From Lachnospiraceae bacterium (lineage in GTDB: Bacteria; Bacillota; Clostridia; Lachnospirales; Lachnospiraceae), in contig JAAUZD010000020.1 in NCBI GenBank assembly GCA_014804785.1, forward strand, positions 18,488 through 71,687: a stretch of 53,200 nucleotides of DNA, read 5' to 3'. Both the position numbers and the translations under genes were made by a program. Of the stretch, positions 44,599 to 53,200 are shown one piece after another. Numbering within the stretch: the stretch's first letter is position 1; every line of letters begins with the position of its first letter. The notes under the pieces were generated by a model that saw nothing but the letters and a program-made list of their open reading frames with translations, was not told where the DNA came from and made no database searches.

Positions 44599-45516
44599 AT
44601 GAGTAAAACATTTGCTGATTTAATTGCCAAAGTCAATGAATGCGGCACGAAAAAAGTTGCCGTTGCTGTTGCCCAGGACTCTGCCGTGCTTGAGGCGGTC
44701 AAAGCTGCCAAAGAAAGAAAGATTGCAGATGCGATCTTAGTTGGTAATGAAAAGGAAATCAGAGATATTGCTGCTTCCTTAAATATGGATTTAAGCGGTT
44801 TTGAAATTATCAATGTAGAAGATACCACCGAAGCGGCACTCACCGCAGTTAAGTTAGTCCATGATGGAAAAGCTGATATGTACATGAAAGGACTGATTGA
44901 TACCAAAGGCTTTTTAAAGAGCGTCCTTGATAAAGAAGTGGGACTGCGCACCGGCAAACCCTTATCCCACGTATGCGTATTTGAAATTGAGGGTATCGAC
45001 CATCTCCTCTTCTTAACAGACGTGGCATTTATTCCTTATCCCACACTGGAAGATAAGGTCAACATCATCAACAATACACTTGAAATCACCAGTGCCTGCG
45101 GCATCGAAAATCCCAAGGTGGCTCCTCTTGCAGCAGTCGAGGTCGTCAATCCCAAGATGCCTGCAACCGTAGAAGCAGGTGAACTGACGCAGATGAATAA
45201 AGACGGAAAAATTACCGGATGTATCGTAGACGGACCTTTATCCTTAGACCTTGCCATCGACCCCGAAGCTGCTAAGCACAAAGGCGCTACCGACAGAGCT
45301 ATCCAGGGCGATGCAGATATCCTTCTTTTCCCTGACATTCATGCCGGAAATCTTGTATACAAATGTCTGGTACATACCGCTAAAGTTGTCAACGGAAACA
45401 TCCTTACCGGAACAAAGGCTCCCGTTATCTTAACTTCCCGTTCCGATGACTTTGAGACAAAGGTAAATTCCATTGCTTTAGGCGCTGTTGTTGCCCACGC
45501 AATGCAGAATCAGTAA
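44599..45516 (+). CDS. ptb: Phosphate butyryltransferase
   Basis: 305 aa. It converts butyryl-CoA and phosphate to butyryl phosphate. The Pta/Ptb fold is evident ([21 protein letters not shown] start; [53 protein letters not shown]). The downstream butyrate kinase makes butyrate and ATP, so the pair gives a butyrate kinase-type terminal pathway. GAGGTG 8 nt before the ATG. Confidence 0.96.
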   Translation: MSKTFADLIAKVNECGTKKVAVAVAQDSAVLEAVKAAKERKIADAILVGNEKEIRDIAASLNMDLSGFEIINVEDTTEAALTAVKLVHDGKADMYMKGLIDTKGFLKSVLDKEVGLRTGKPLSHVCVFEIEGIDHLLFLTDVAFIPYPTLEDKVNIINNTLEITSACGIENPKVAPLAAVEVVNPKMPATVEAGELTQMNKDGKITGCIVDGPLSLDLAIDPEAAKHKGATDRAIQGDADILLFPDIHAGNLVYKCLVHTAKVVNGNILTGTKAPVILTSRSDDFETKVNSIALGAVVAHAMQNQ

Positions 45517-45541
45517 AATATTTTATTATGGAGGAAAGCAA

Positions 45542-46609
45542 ATGGCTATCAAAAGTTTAATTATCAATCCCGGTTCCACCTCCACCAAAATTGGTGTGTT
45601 TGAAGATGAGACCCTCTTATTTGAAGAGACCCTTCGTCACTCTACAGAAGAAATTGCAAAATATGCTTCTATCGTAGACCAGAAGGATTTCCGCAAGCAG
45701 ATTATCCTTGATCTCCTTGCAGAAAAGAATTTTGATATCAAATCCCTGCAGGTTATTGTTGGCCGCGGCGGTATGTTAAAGCCCATTCCCGGCGGCACTT
45801 ACGCTGTAAGCGATGATTTATTAGAAGATTTAAAAATAGGAAAACAAGGTCAGCACGCTTCCAACTTAGGCGGCATTCTTGCCCGGGAAATCGGCGATTC
45901 TATCGGCGTTCCTTCCTATATCGTAGATCCTGTCGTGGTTGATGAGCTGATGCCCATCTCCAGATACTCCGGCGTACCGGAACTGCCCCGCACCAGCGTT
46001 TTCCACGCACTGAACCAGAAGGCCGTTGCAAAACGCTATGCGAAAGAACAGGGCAAACCCTACGACTCCTACAATCTGATCGTAGTTCACATGGGCGGCG
46101 GTGTCTCTGTAGGTGCACATGAACAAGGACGCGTCGTTGATGTATTCAATGCATTAGACGGAGACGGTGCTTTCTCACCTGAAAGAGCTGGCGCAGTTCC
46201 CTCCGGTGCACTGATCAAAATGTGCTTCTCCGGAAAATATACAGAAAAAGAAGTGTACAAGAAAATCGTTGGTAACGGCGGCTTCAATGCCTATGTAGGC
46301 ACAAACGATATGCGCGATGTAGAGAAAATGGTGAACGACGGCGATGAAAAGGCAGCAGAAATCCGCGAAGCATTCATCATGCAGGTTGCCAAAGATATCG
46401 GCTCCATGGCGTGTGTCCTCAAAGGAAAAGTAGACCAGATTATCGTCACCGGCGGCATCGCTTATGATAAAGTAGTTGTAAGCGGTCTAAAAGAAAGAGC
46501 TGGATTCATCGCTCCTATCACTGTATATCCCGGTGAAGATGAACTTCTTGCTCTGGCACAGGGCGCTCTCCGTATTATGAACGGTGAAGAGCAAGCTATG
46601 ACTTATTAA
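45542..46609 (+). CDS. buk: Butyrate kinase
   Basis: 355 aa. It makes butyrate and ATP from butyryl phosphate. The ASKHA kinase motifs are present: [42 protein letters not shown], and ITGGIA-like [16 protein letters not shown] precedes ATG 45542. It follows ptb by 25 nt and ends before a strong terminator. Confidence 0.96.
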   Translation: MAIKSLIINPGSTSTKIGVFEDETLLFEETLRHSTEEIAKYASIVDQKDFRKQIILDLLAEKNFDIKSLQVIVGRGGMLKPIPGGTYAVSDDLLEDLKIGKQGQHASNLGGILAREIGDSIGVPSYIVDPVVVDELMPISRYSGVPELPRTSVFHALNQKAVAKRYAKEQGKPYDSYNLIVVHMGGGVSVGAHEQGRVVDVFNALDGDGAFSPERAGAVPSGALIKMCFSGKYTEKEVYKKIVGNGGFNAYVGTNDMRDVEKMVNDGDEKAAEIREAFIMQVAKDIGSMACVLKGKVDQIIVTGGIAYDKVVVSGLKERAGFIAPITVYPGEDELLALAQGALRIMNGEEQAMTY

Positions 46610-46634
46610 TGGAAACAATACAAAGCTATTATGT

Positions 46635-46665
46635 AAAAAGGCGGTCCTCTGTGGACCGCCTTTTT
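46635..46665. terminator. Strong bidirectional terminator after buk
   Basis: 13-bp perfect stem (AAAAAGGCGGTCC/GGACCGCCTTTTT) with a short loop. Serves buk and the convergent psiE-like gene. Confidence 0.93.
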
Positions 46666-46737
46666 ACAATAAGCTGACTCGCGAAGCGTGGCAGCGTTTG
46701 TTACAATAAGCTGGCTCGCGAAGCGTGACAGCGTTTG
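46664..46737. repeat. REP-like 37-bp element, copies 1 and 2 in tandem
   Basis: Two head-to-tail units (46664-46700, 46701-46737), 35 of 37 identical. Each can form a hairpin: GCTG/CAGC outer, CGC/GCG inner with a GAA loop. Further copies at 47226-47262 and inverted at 52771-52812. Confidence 0.8.
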
Positions 46738-47193
46738 TTACTCTTTTGGATCAATTATTTTATTGTCACCGGAATCTGCATGCTTTTTCTCTTCTCGGTT
46801 TTCCTTATTATTCCGCAAGTACCTTCGCACGATACATAACAGAGCCACACTGATTACGGATACAAAATCCTGATAGGGTGTGGTATCTATCACGATCATA
46901 TGCCTTGCCACAAGGAAAATCAGAACATCGATTACATTTTCCGAACTAGGTCTGCACAGCATGACCAGAAATTCAATACCGATTACCAGCATGAAAACCT
47001 GATCCATATACTCTCTGAATGCGGATGTGTCCGTCAACAGCTGTTGAAAAAGTTCCACATTACTGATCAGACTAAAAATGGAAAACGCAAGCCCAATCAG
47101 CATCAATACTGCTATGACCATTTCCAGCGCACCGCATAGAATCTGGATATACTTTTTTACTTTTCCCAGTTTCCCCAACAAATCCCGCATCAT
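46738..47193 (-). CDS. PsiE-like small membrane protein
   Basis: 151 aa with about four membrane spans. The pattern QVFMLVIGIEFLVMLCRPSSENVIDVLIFLVARHMIV resembles PsiE (phosphate-starvation-inducible E) proteins. A basic C-terminal tail follows. REP-like repeats lie on both sides. Lies downstream of trkH in the same direction. Function unknown. Confidence 0.6.
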   Translation of the reverse strand: MMRDLLGKLGKVKKYIQILCGALEMVIAVLMLIGLAFSIFSLISNVELFQQLLTDTSAFREYMDQVFMLVIGIEFLVMLCRPSSENVIDVLIFLVARHMIVIDTTPYQDFVSVISVALLCIVRRYLRNNKENREEKKHADSGDNKIIDPKE

Positions 47194-47225
47194 ACTACCC
47201 CCGTTATTTTAGTTTGGCGTTTGTT

Positions 47226-47262
47226 ACAATAAGCTGGCTCGCGAAGTGTGACAGCGTTTGTT
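47226..47262. repeat. REP-like 37-bp element, copy 3
   Basis: One unit with one or two changes from 46701-46737, same orientation, between psiE-like gene and trkH. A partial unit (GCGTTTG) precedes it. Confidence 0.8.
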
Positions 47263-47263
47263 T

Positions 47264-48703
47264 CTATCTGTCATGGGCTGACCGTGCAAACAGTAAGAAC
47301 ATCGGGAAAATTTCCAGTCTTCCCGTCAGCATAGCTATTGAAAGCACTACCTGCGCCCAATCCGAATAGACACCAAAATTTGACATCGGTCCAACCATAT
47401 TAAGTCCCGGACCAATATTATTAAAGCAGGACAGCACCGCCGTAAAATTTGTGGTAAAGTCCAGACCATCCAGAGAAACAATCAGCGTGAACACACACAA
47501 TAAAATCATATAAGAAGCGGCATAAATCCTGGTTGAACTAAGAGTCTTCCGGTCCACCGGCTTGCCGTTGAGTCTCACGGTCACTATCTCTTTCGGATTA
47601 ATGATCTGCCGTATTTCCGCAACGGAGGATTTTACTAAAATGAGCACTCTCGATACCTTCATACCGCCGCCGGTGGAACCTGCGCAGGCGCCCACAATCA
47701 TCAATAGCACCAGAAGATGCTTGGAAAATTCCGGCCAGAACTCAAAATCCACTGTGGCAAATCCCGTCGTGGTAATAATACTTGACACCTGGAAAAATGC
47801 CTGCCGCAAAGCATTCAAAGCCCCGCCTGCATAATGTATGATATTACATGCGATAGCAACCGTCGATGCCGCTACGATTGCAAAATAAACTTTTACCTCT
47901 TCCATCATAAAAATTTCTTTAAATTTCCGAAGCATAATCAGATGATAAACACCAAAATTCACACCAAACAGAAGCATAAATATGCCAAGCGTGATTTCTA
48001 TTGCCAGACTGTTGTACCCCGCTATGCCGGCGCTTGACACTGCAAACCCGCCTGTACCGGCAGTGCCAAAGGCAATACAGAAGCTGTCAAAAGTCTGCAT
48101 TCCGAAAATGTGAAGAAGCACAATCAGTATCAATGTCATAAATGCATAGATTCCATACAGAATCATGGAAGTCGTCCGCATTCTCGGCACCAGCTTGCCC
48201 GCCGTAGGTCCTGGAACCTCTGCCCGCACCAGATGCATAGAATTATCATTTTCCATGGGCATGACCATCATCACAAACACCAGAACTCCCATTCCGCCGA
48301 TCCAATGGGTAAAGCTTCTCCAGAAGAGCACACCATGTCCCAGTTTTTCCGGTTTTGCCAGAACCGAAGCTCCTGTGGTCGTAAACCCAGACACGATTTC
48401 AAATAACGCACTCCAGTAACTTTCAAATCCGCCGCTTAGATACAGCGGCATTGCGCCAATCAGGGAAATCACGATCCATGCCGCTGCTACGATAAAATAT
48501 CCATCCCTGCTGCTCATCCTCTTTTCTGACTGCCTGATGCGCGTGAAAACAATTCCCAGAATTGTCGCCGGTATGATTGTAAAAATAAATCCTAAGGCAT
48601 CTCCGTCCTGGTAAAACAATGATATCAGTAATGCCGGTATCATCAATATAACTTCTGTCAATATAATTTTTCCTATAATACTGATAATGATCCTCTTGTT
48701 CAT
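47264..48703 (-). CDS. trkH: Trk-type potassium uptake channel subunit TrkH/KtrB
   Basis: 479 aa, multiple M1-P-M2 repeats. Selectivity-filter elements are visible: SGFTTTGAS, GTAGTGGFA, STITTTGFA-like and SCFNNIGPG. It forms the ion-conducting pore and is gated by the TrkA ring encoded just upstream. ATG 48703 gives the N-terminus MNKRIIISIIG; 10 nt after trkA. It imports potassium. Confidence 0.95.
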   Translation of the reverse strand: MNKRIIISIIGKIILTEVILMIPALLISLFYQDGDALGFIFTIIPATILGIVFTRIRQSEKRMSSRDGYFIVAAAWIVISLIGAMPLYLSGGFESYWSALFEIVSGFTTTGASVLAKPEKLGHGVLFWRSFTHWIGGMGVLVFVMMVMPMENDNSMHLVRAEVPGPTAGKLVPRMRTTSMILYGIYAFMTLILIVLLHIFGMQTFDSFCIAFGTAGTGGFAVSSAGIAGYNSLAIEITLGIFMLLFGVNFGVYHLIMLRKFKEIFMMEEVKVYFAIVAASTVAIACNIIHYAGGALNALRQAFFQVSSIITTTGFATVDFEFWPEFSKHLLVLLMIVGACAGSTGGGMKVSRVLILVKSSVAEIRQIINPKEIVTVRLNGKPVDRKTLSSTRIYAASYMILLCVFTLIVSLDGLDFTTNFTAVLSCFNNIGPGLNMVGPMSNFGVYSDWAQVVLSIAMLTGRLEIFPMFLLFARSAHDR

Positions 48704-48713
48704 GACATCCTTA

Positions 48714-50096
48714 TTACTCCGCAAAAATATCTTCGAGACGTACAATCTGCCAGTTTATGGTTGCTACCAGCGCCGTGTCTCCCGCCATAAGCATATCGTC
48801 ACCTCTGGGAATGATTGTCTTTCCATCCCTGATAATACATCCAAGCAATATGTTTCTCTTCAACTTCAAATCCTTTAATGGAATATTCAGATTTTTATCT
48901 TTTTCATCAATTTTAAATTCAATAAATTCTATCTTTCCATCCATCAGACGATAAAGAGACTCTACAGCATCATTATCCTCTGCGTTCAAAAGAGAGCGGC
49001 TGTATCCCAATATACGGTCCGCCGCAACATCCTCTCTGGAAATCGTACAAATCCTGCTTCCCGACTTCAGCACCTTTAATCTGGACTTCGTATTGATACG
49101 GGACACCACTTTATTGATTCCTTGGGATTCCGCAAACATAGCAGCAATCAGATTATATTCATCATTCTCCGTCATGGCGATAAAAGCATCTGTATTGGAA
49201 ATATCCGCATTTGACATAGAGTCAAAATAAGTAAGCGCATCATCGCACATCACCGCTGCACCTGATATTGCAGCCGAAATCTCCCTAGCAAGCTCCCTGC
49301 GCTTCTCTATCAGTGTGACCTTGGCTCCCTGCCTATGCAGTACTTCTGCAAGATAATAGGAAATACGTCCCCCTCCTGCAATCATAACAGACTGCAGCGG
49401 CTTAATCGGTAATCTTAATTTCTTAAAAGATTTCCTAAATTCCTCTGCCGCTCCCGTCAAATATAAAATATCACCTGTTTTTACAACAGTATCGCCTTTC
49501 GGTACAAACACCTTCTCATCTCTGGCTACTGCACAGATCAACAGATTAATTCCCATATTCTTGTTGATTTCAATCAGGGATTTCGCATCCAGCGGAGATC
49601 CTTCTCCCACCGTCATCTCCACCAGCTCTGCCCTGCCGCCTGCAAAGACCTCAACTCTGGTAGCCAGCGGAAAGCGAAGCAGACGGTAGATTTCCATTGC
49701 CGTTGCCATCTCCGGATTGATAATCATGGAAAGCCCCAATTTATCCTTATAAAAGCGATTCTGCCTTGCATAATCCACATCTCTGATACGTGCTATGGTA
49801 TGCTTTGCCCCCATCATATGGGCGGTCATACAGCTTAAGATATTCAGTTCATCTGAGTCTGTCACTGCAATAAAGATATCTGCCTCATTTGCACCTACGT
49901 CTTTTAAAGTCGCATAGGAAGCGCCGTTCCCCTGAAAGCTGATGACATCTGCCGTATTGCTCATGCTGTCCACTACGCTCTCTTCCCTGTCAATCACAGT
50001 GACCCTGTATCCGTCACGCGCCAGATGTACGGCAAGTGATTTACCGATTTCTCCACCGCCTACGATGAAGATTTTCATTTGATTGCGATATTTCAT
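48714..50096 (-). CDS. trkA: Trk potassium transport regulator TrkA
   Basis: 460 aa cytoplasmic gating ring subunit. Two Rossmann NAD-binding domains (GGGEIGKSLA at about 9, AGGGRISYYLAE at about 229) each followed by a TrkA_C domain; the two-lobed form as in proteobacterial TrkA. ATG 50096 is preceded by GGAG at a rather long distance; 50078 (MKIFIVGGG) is an alternative. Confidence 0.95.
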   Translation of the reverse strand: MKYRNQMKIFIVGGGEIGKSLAVHLARDGYRVTVIDREESVVDSMSNTADVISFQGNGASYATLKDVGANEADIFIAVTDSDELNILSCMTAHMMGAKHTIARIRDVDYARQNRFYKDKLGLSMIINPEMATAMEIYRLLRFPLATRVEVFAGGRAELVEMTVGEGSPLDAKSLIEINKNMGINLLICAVARDEKVFVPKGDTVVKTGDILYLTGAAEEFRKSFKKLRLPIKPLQSVMIAGGGRISYYLAEVLHRQGAKVTLIEKRRELAREISAAISGAAVMCDDALTYFDSMSNADISNTDAFIAMTENDEYNLIAAMFAESQGINKVVSRINTKSRLKVLKSGSRICTISREDVAADRILGYSRSLLNAEDNDAVESLYRLMDGKIEFIEFKIDEKDKNLNIPLKDLKLKRNILLGCIIRDGKTIIPRGDDMLMAGDTALVATINWQIVRLEDIFAE

Positions 50097-50205
50097 TTCA
50101 ATTTCTAATCTCCATTTCCGTCTTTGAATATGCATTCACAAAAACACTTATATTGTACTCACTTTTCTGGCAGAATACAATAATTATTGCAAAATATAAA
50201 AACTT

Positions 50206-50706
50206 TCATTCCAAAACGGATTCAGATTCCTTTAATTCTTTCAACATCATTTCCTCAATCCTAATTATGTCAGGTTGTGTTGGTGTAAAACGTACCCCTC
50301 TATGTAAAAGATTTCTTATTTTATGAGCATTTTTTTCTAATTCTTGCACGAGCTTTGGATCGGCAATTCTCACAGGCTGATTTCCTTTTATATATTGACT
50401 ATCTATATATTTTACAGTCACAGGAAACATATCCTGAAACAATAGTACTGCTTTACGATTAAAAATATTTATAATTTTTATTGTATCCGTCGGTTTATGT
50501 TGCTCCTGTTTCTTTTGTATCAAACGCTCAAATTTTTCAACCTTTGAACTGCATGGCACTAGCCAGTATAGATCCGTTTTGCTATCTCTGAACGCAAAAT
50601 AATGCGGACGTTTCGTACTTATATAATTGATTTTCAGGTACGGATCTTGTATCTTTGCGAAAAAATCATCAGAAACAAAATACAAATTTCCTGCCACAAT
50701 TTCCAT
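50206..50706 (-). CDS. Type III toxin, CptN-like endoribonuclease (copy 2)
   Basis: 166 aa, a diverged homologue of 30955-31455: WLVPCSSKVEKF (48-59), LLFQDMFPVTVKYID (about 88-102), NQPVRIA and the C-terminal acidic helix (PDIIRIEEMMLKE). Expected to be an RNase inhibited by the upstream repeat RNA. AAGGAG lies 11 nt before the ATG. TenpN is an alternative family name. It lies between trkA and aspS, same direction as both. Confidence 0.82.
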   Translation of the reverse strand: MEIVAGNLYFVSDDFFAKIQDPYLKINYISTKRPHYFAFRDSKTDLYWLVPCSSKVEKFERLIQKKQEQHKPTDTIKIINIFNRKAVLLFQDMFPVTVKYIDSQYIKGNQPVRIADPKLVQELEKNAHKIRNLLHRGVRFTPTQPDIIRIEEMMLKELKESESVLE

Positions 50707-50730
50707 AAGTTTAATTGCTCCTTGTACAAG

Positions 50731-50765
50731 TTAAGCCTCCTGCCATTTTCAGGCAAGAGGCTTAA
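50731..50765 (-). terminator. Attenuating hairpin between repeats and CptN-like gene
   Basis: A 13-bp stem (TAAGCCTC/GAGGCTTA outer, TGCC/GGCA inner, one G-U) around TGAAAAT. A T-run lies on the 5' side and only AACTTGT follows, so termination may be partial. Confidence 0.75.
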
Positions 50766-50767
50766 AA

Positions 50768-50884
50768 ACTTTTTCACGGTCTATTTATGATTCGCATGAC
50801 CGGAAGCGAACTACTTTTTCACGGTCTATTTATGATTCGCATGACCGGAAGCGAACTACTTTTCGAGGTAGTTTCCTACCTGTT
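50768..50884 (-). ncRNA. CptI-like antitoxin RNA with two identical 45-nt repeats
   Basis: Repeats 50768-50812 and 50813-50857 are identical, and a third starts at 50858 but breaks off. On the RNA each unit has TTCGC pairing with GCGAA and a loop segment CGGTC pairing with downstream GACCG, an H-type pseudoknot like those of the locus at 30787. A GGTAG-GAAA-CTACC hairpin (50867-50880) lies at the 5' end. Confidence 0.87.
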
Positions 50885-50890
50885 ACTATT

Positions 50891-50919
50891 ATTATACGTA
50901 AGCGCTATAAACATGTCAA
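50891..50919 (-). promoter_or_regulatory. Promoter of the second CptI-like antitoxin
   Basis: Consensus TTGACA (50919-50914), 17-nt spacer, TATAAT (50896-50891). Confidence 0.93.
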
Positions 50920-50997
50920 GTTCTCTAAAAAAATAGATAACTTTTTCCTTCTTCTCTACCACAATCTCTTTGTATTGTAAGCCTTTTATAAGCTCTA

Positions 50998-52749
50998 TTA
51001 CTGTCTCACCTTAATATGAACTTCCCGAAGCTGCTGTTCCGTCACCTCATTGGGTGCGCCGCACATCAGATCCTGTGCCGTTCCGCTCATAGGGAAGGGA
51101 ATGATTTCCCTAATATTTTCTTCATTGCGTAGCAACATGATCATGCGATCCACGCCGGGCGCCATACCTGCATGCGGAGGTGCTCCAAACTGGAATGCAT
51201 TATAAAGAGCGCCGAATTTCTGTTTTAACACTTCTTCATCATATCCTGCAATCTCAAATGCCTTCACCATGATATCCAAATTATGGTTACGGACTGCACC
51301 GGAGGACAACTCTACACCGTTACATACAATATCATACTGATATGCCAGAATTTCAAGCGGATCTTTTGTATTTAAAGCTTCCAGTCCTCCCTGAGGCATG
51401 GAAAATGGATTGTGGGTAAAGCCAATCTTCTTGGTTTCCTCATCCCTCTCGAACATGGGGAAATCATTGATAAAGCAGAAACGGTAAGCGTTCTTCTCAC
51501 AAATATCAAGACGCTTTCCGAGTTCACTGCGAATCTGCCCTGCAAAACTTGCTGCACGCTCTTCCTTGTCTGCAATAAAGAAAATGGTATCTTCCTTCTC
51601 AAGACCTGCCAACTGTCTCATTTCTGCTTTCAGTTCATCCGGGATGAACTTGTCGATAGGTCCCTTATATGACAAATCTTCCTGCACTTCCAGATAGCCA
51701 AGTCCTCCCATGCCAATTTCTGTGGCAAATTTCAGTATCTTTTCATGGAATCCTTTGGACTGATGTCCATGAATCTTGATTGCCCTCACTGTCTTGTTCT
51801 GGAAAGGCTTAAAGGTACAACGGTTAAAGAACTCTGACAAATCAATGATACGCAGAGGATTGCGGAGATCCGGCTTATCTGTACCAAATTCCAGCATTGC
51901 CTGTTTATAACTGATAACCGGATAAGGAGCCTTCGTCACCTCATACCCCTCCGGTGCAAATTTCTCAAACGTTGCAGTCAACACTTCCTCTCCTACACGG
52001 AACACATCCTCCTGGGTTGCAAAACTCATCTCAAAATCCAGCTGGTAGAACTCGCCGGGAGAACGGTCCGCCCTTGCGTCCTCATCCCTGAAACAGGGTG
52101 CAATCTGGAAGTATTTATCCACGCCGGATACCATGAGCAGCTGCTTATACTGCTGAGGTGCCTGGGGAAGCGCATAAAATTTACCTTTATAATGTCTTGA
52201 AGGTACGATATAATCTCTTGCGCCTTCGGGTGAAGATGCACATAAGATAGGCGTCTGCACTTCCATAAATCCCATCTCTGTCATTTTTTCACGAAGATAC
52301 TTAATGACGTTGGAACGGAAAATCATATTGTCCATCACCTTGCGGTTTCTAAGGTCCAAAAACCGATATTTAAGCCGCAAATCTTCCCGGATTTCCTTTG
52401 ATGTAGAAACTTCAAAAGGAAGCTGCCTGTATACTTTTCCAAGAACTTCAACGCTGTGCGCTTCCAGTTCAATGGTTCCTGTAGGAATCTTGGGATTATA
52501 AGTCTCCTCATCACGTTTTTCAATTTCTCCAGTTATGCTGATGCAGTCCTCCTTGTTGATTCCCTTTAACAAAGAAGTATCTCTCATCACAATCTGAAGC
52601 ACGCCGTACATATCTCTTAAATCAATAAAAGACACGCCACCGTGGTCACGGATGTTTTCAACCCATCCAGCAACCTTCATTTCTTTTCCGATATCTCCCT
52701 CGGAAATCTGATTCAAAGTACATTCACGATACAATGTTGATAATTCCAT
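50998..52749 (-). CDS. aspS: Aspartyl-tRNA synthetase
   Basis: 583 aa class II synthetase. N-terminal OB-fold anticodon domain (VAGWVENIRDHGGVSFIDLRD), motif 2 CFRDEDARADRSPGEFYQLDFE, the GAD insertion domain in the middle, and motif 3 GLDR-like APGVDRMIMLL. Bacterial-type length. GGAGGAGAAA precedes ATG 52749. A T-box controls it. Confidence 0.97.
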   Translation of the reverse strand: MELSTLYRECTLNQISEGDIGKEMKVAGWVENIRDHGGVSFIDLRDMYGVLQIVMRDTSLLKGINKEDCISITGEIEKRDEETYNPKIPTGTIELEAHSVEVLGKVYRQLPFEVSTSKEIREDLRLKYRFLDLRNRKVMDNMIFRSNVIKYLREKMTEMGFMEVQTPILCASSPEGARDYIVPSRHYKGKFYALPQAPQQYKQLLMVSGVDKYFQIAPCFRDEDARADRSPGEFYQLDFEMSFATQEDVFRVGEEVLTATFEKFAPEGYEVTKAPYPVISYKQAMLEFGTDKPDLRNPLRIIDLSEFFNRCTFKPFQNKTVRAIKIHGHQSKGFHEKILKFATEIGMGGLGYLEVQEDLSYKGPIDKFIPDELKAEMRQLAGLEKEDTIFFIADKEERAASFAGQIRSELGKRLDICEKNAYRFCFINDFPMFERDEETKKIGFTHNPFSMPQGGLEALNTKDPLEILAYQYDIVCNGVELSSGAVRNHNLDIMVKAFEIAGYDEEVLKQKFGALYNAFQFGAPPHAGMAPGVDRMIMLLRNEENIREIIPFPMSGTAQDLMCGAPNEVTEQQLREVHIKVRQ

Positions 52750-52770
52750 TTTCTCCTCCATTTCTGCTTG

Positions 52771-52812
52771 AAAAACAAACTCTGCCACGCTTCGCGAGTT
52801 AGTTTATTGTAA
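52771..52812. repeat. REP-like 37-bp element, copy 4 (inverted)
   Basis: Same element as at 46664-46737 in the opposite orientation, placed in the aspS leader between the T-box terminator and the ribosome binding site. Confidence 0.75.
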
Positions 52813-52814
52813 TA

Positions 52815-53028
52815 AAAAGTCCCGAATTGATTCTATAATCAATTCAGGACGAATTAAACAATCCGCGGTGCCACCTGATTTACTGCCATGCAGTCACTTG
52901 AGCGATTTTTATTTGCAGCTGGTAAAGTTGTTTTTCATATGAATTCATTCTGCCGGCTTTCCACCATCCCGGCTCTCTGGAAGCGATAATCCATACTACT
53001 CGTCTTCGTCTTAGCTGATTACACTGAT
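52815..53028 (-). promoter_or_regulatory. T-box riboswitch of aspS
   Basis: The T-box sequence (AGGTGGCACCGCGG, minus strand, 52863-52876) is followed by the terminator (52815-52850, GTCC...GGAC stem and T-run). Uncharged tRNA-Asp would prevent termination. The specifier codon could not be assigned with certainty. Confidence 0.93.
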
Positions 53029-53057
53029 ATCATAATGTAGAAAATTGCTTTTGTCAA
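53029..53057 (-). promoter_or_regulatory. Promoter of aspS
   Basis: TTGACA (53057-53052), 17-nt spacer, TATGAT (53034-53029), just upstream of the T-box leader. Confidence 0.85.
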
Positions 53058-53119
53058 TTTGAATTTCCTATTTATTATTGCATCGGAAGCATTTCGTTAT
53101 ACAACTTTGTCAGAATTGA

Positions 53120-53200
53120 GTCGTTTAGAACAGTGGCAGCGTGCATCGGCAGGGCAGTATAGCAGCTGGTCAGGCAAAAAACTGTGCCGGAACCTTATGG
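53120..53200. other. Gene-free end of window, possible partial inverted-repeat element
   Basis: No ORF. The last bases (CTGTGCCGGAACCTTATGG) resemble 15076-15094 inside the second inverted repeat. The element, if real, continues outside the window. Confidence 0.35.

Noticed and set aside
50768-50857. Identical 45-nt repeats as a CRISPR array
   Set aside because: The copies are directly joined with no spacers and there are no cas genes. The position before a toxin gene fits a type III antitoxin.
1-53200. tRNA or rRNA genes
   Set aside because: None of the gene-free gaps shows a tRNA-like cloverleaf or rRNA segment on reading; not checked by software.

Overview
The window looks like the chromosome of a Gram-positive, low-GC anaerobe of the Lachnospiraceae (Clostridium cluster XIV) type. 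The support is a butyrate module (phosphate butyryltransferase and butyrate kinase), a ferredoxin-fused aldo/keto reductase, an FMN riboswitch on a riboflavin ECF transporter, an Asp T-box, TrpB2, the secA-prfB pair with the programmed RF2 frameshift, and AGGAGG-type ribosome binding sites. A sigma-28-like promoter in front of a chemoreceptor hints at motility. The species cannot be named from sequence alone.

Layout. 1-5.7 kb: the end of a surface carbohydrate-binding protein, a zinc alcohol dehydrogenase, riboswitch-controlled RibU, and a BlaI/BlaR1-like pair whose sensor carries an M23 peptidase domain. 5.7-6.5 kb: a ToxIN-type (type III) toxin-antitoxin locus. 6.5-12 kb: a five-gene peptide/nickel-type ABC transporter operon. 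12-24.7 kb: housekeeping genes (tex, prfB, secA, trpB2), a four-gene membrane/zinc-ribbon cluster, and three long intergenic inverted repeats. 24.9-44.4 kb: an accessory block of small regulators (AraC, TetR), acetyltransferases, methyltransferases, hydrolases, a chemoreceptor, two type II toxin-antitoxin pairs, a CptIN-like type III locus and several gene remnants. 44.6-53.2 kb: ptb-buk, trkAH potassium uptake, a second CptIN-like locus, and T-box-controlled aspS.

The main finding is three complete type III (RNA antitoxin) systems in 45 kb. Each shows a near-consensus promoter, a short 5' hairpin, tandem repeats (about 33-34 nt x3, 46 nt x2 and 45 nt x2), a hairpin or terminator, and a toxin gene. 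The repeats can fold as H-type pseudoknots. In two of the loci, repeats that differ in sequence differ by compensatory changes, which is direct evidence for the RNA fold. Other notable items are an 80-bp near-perfect inverted repeat, a dispersed 37-bp REP-like hairpin, an AraC-phosphotransferase fusion, and a 46-bp duplication that preserves the last codons of an esterase.
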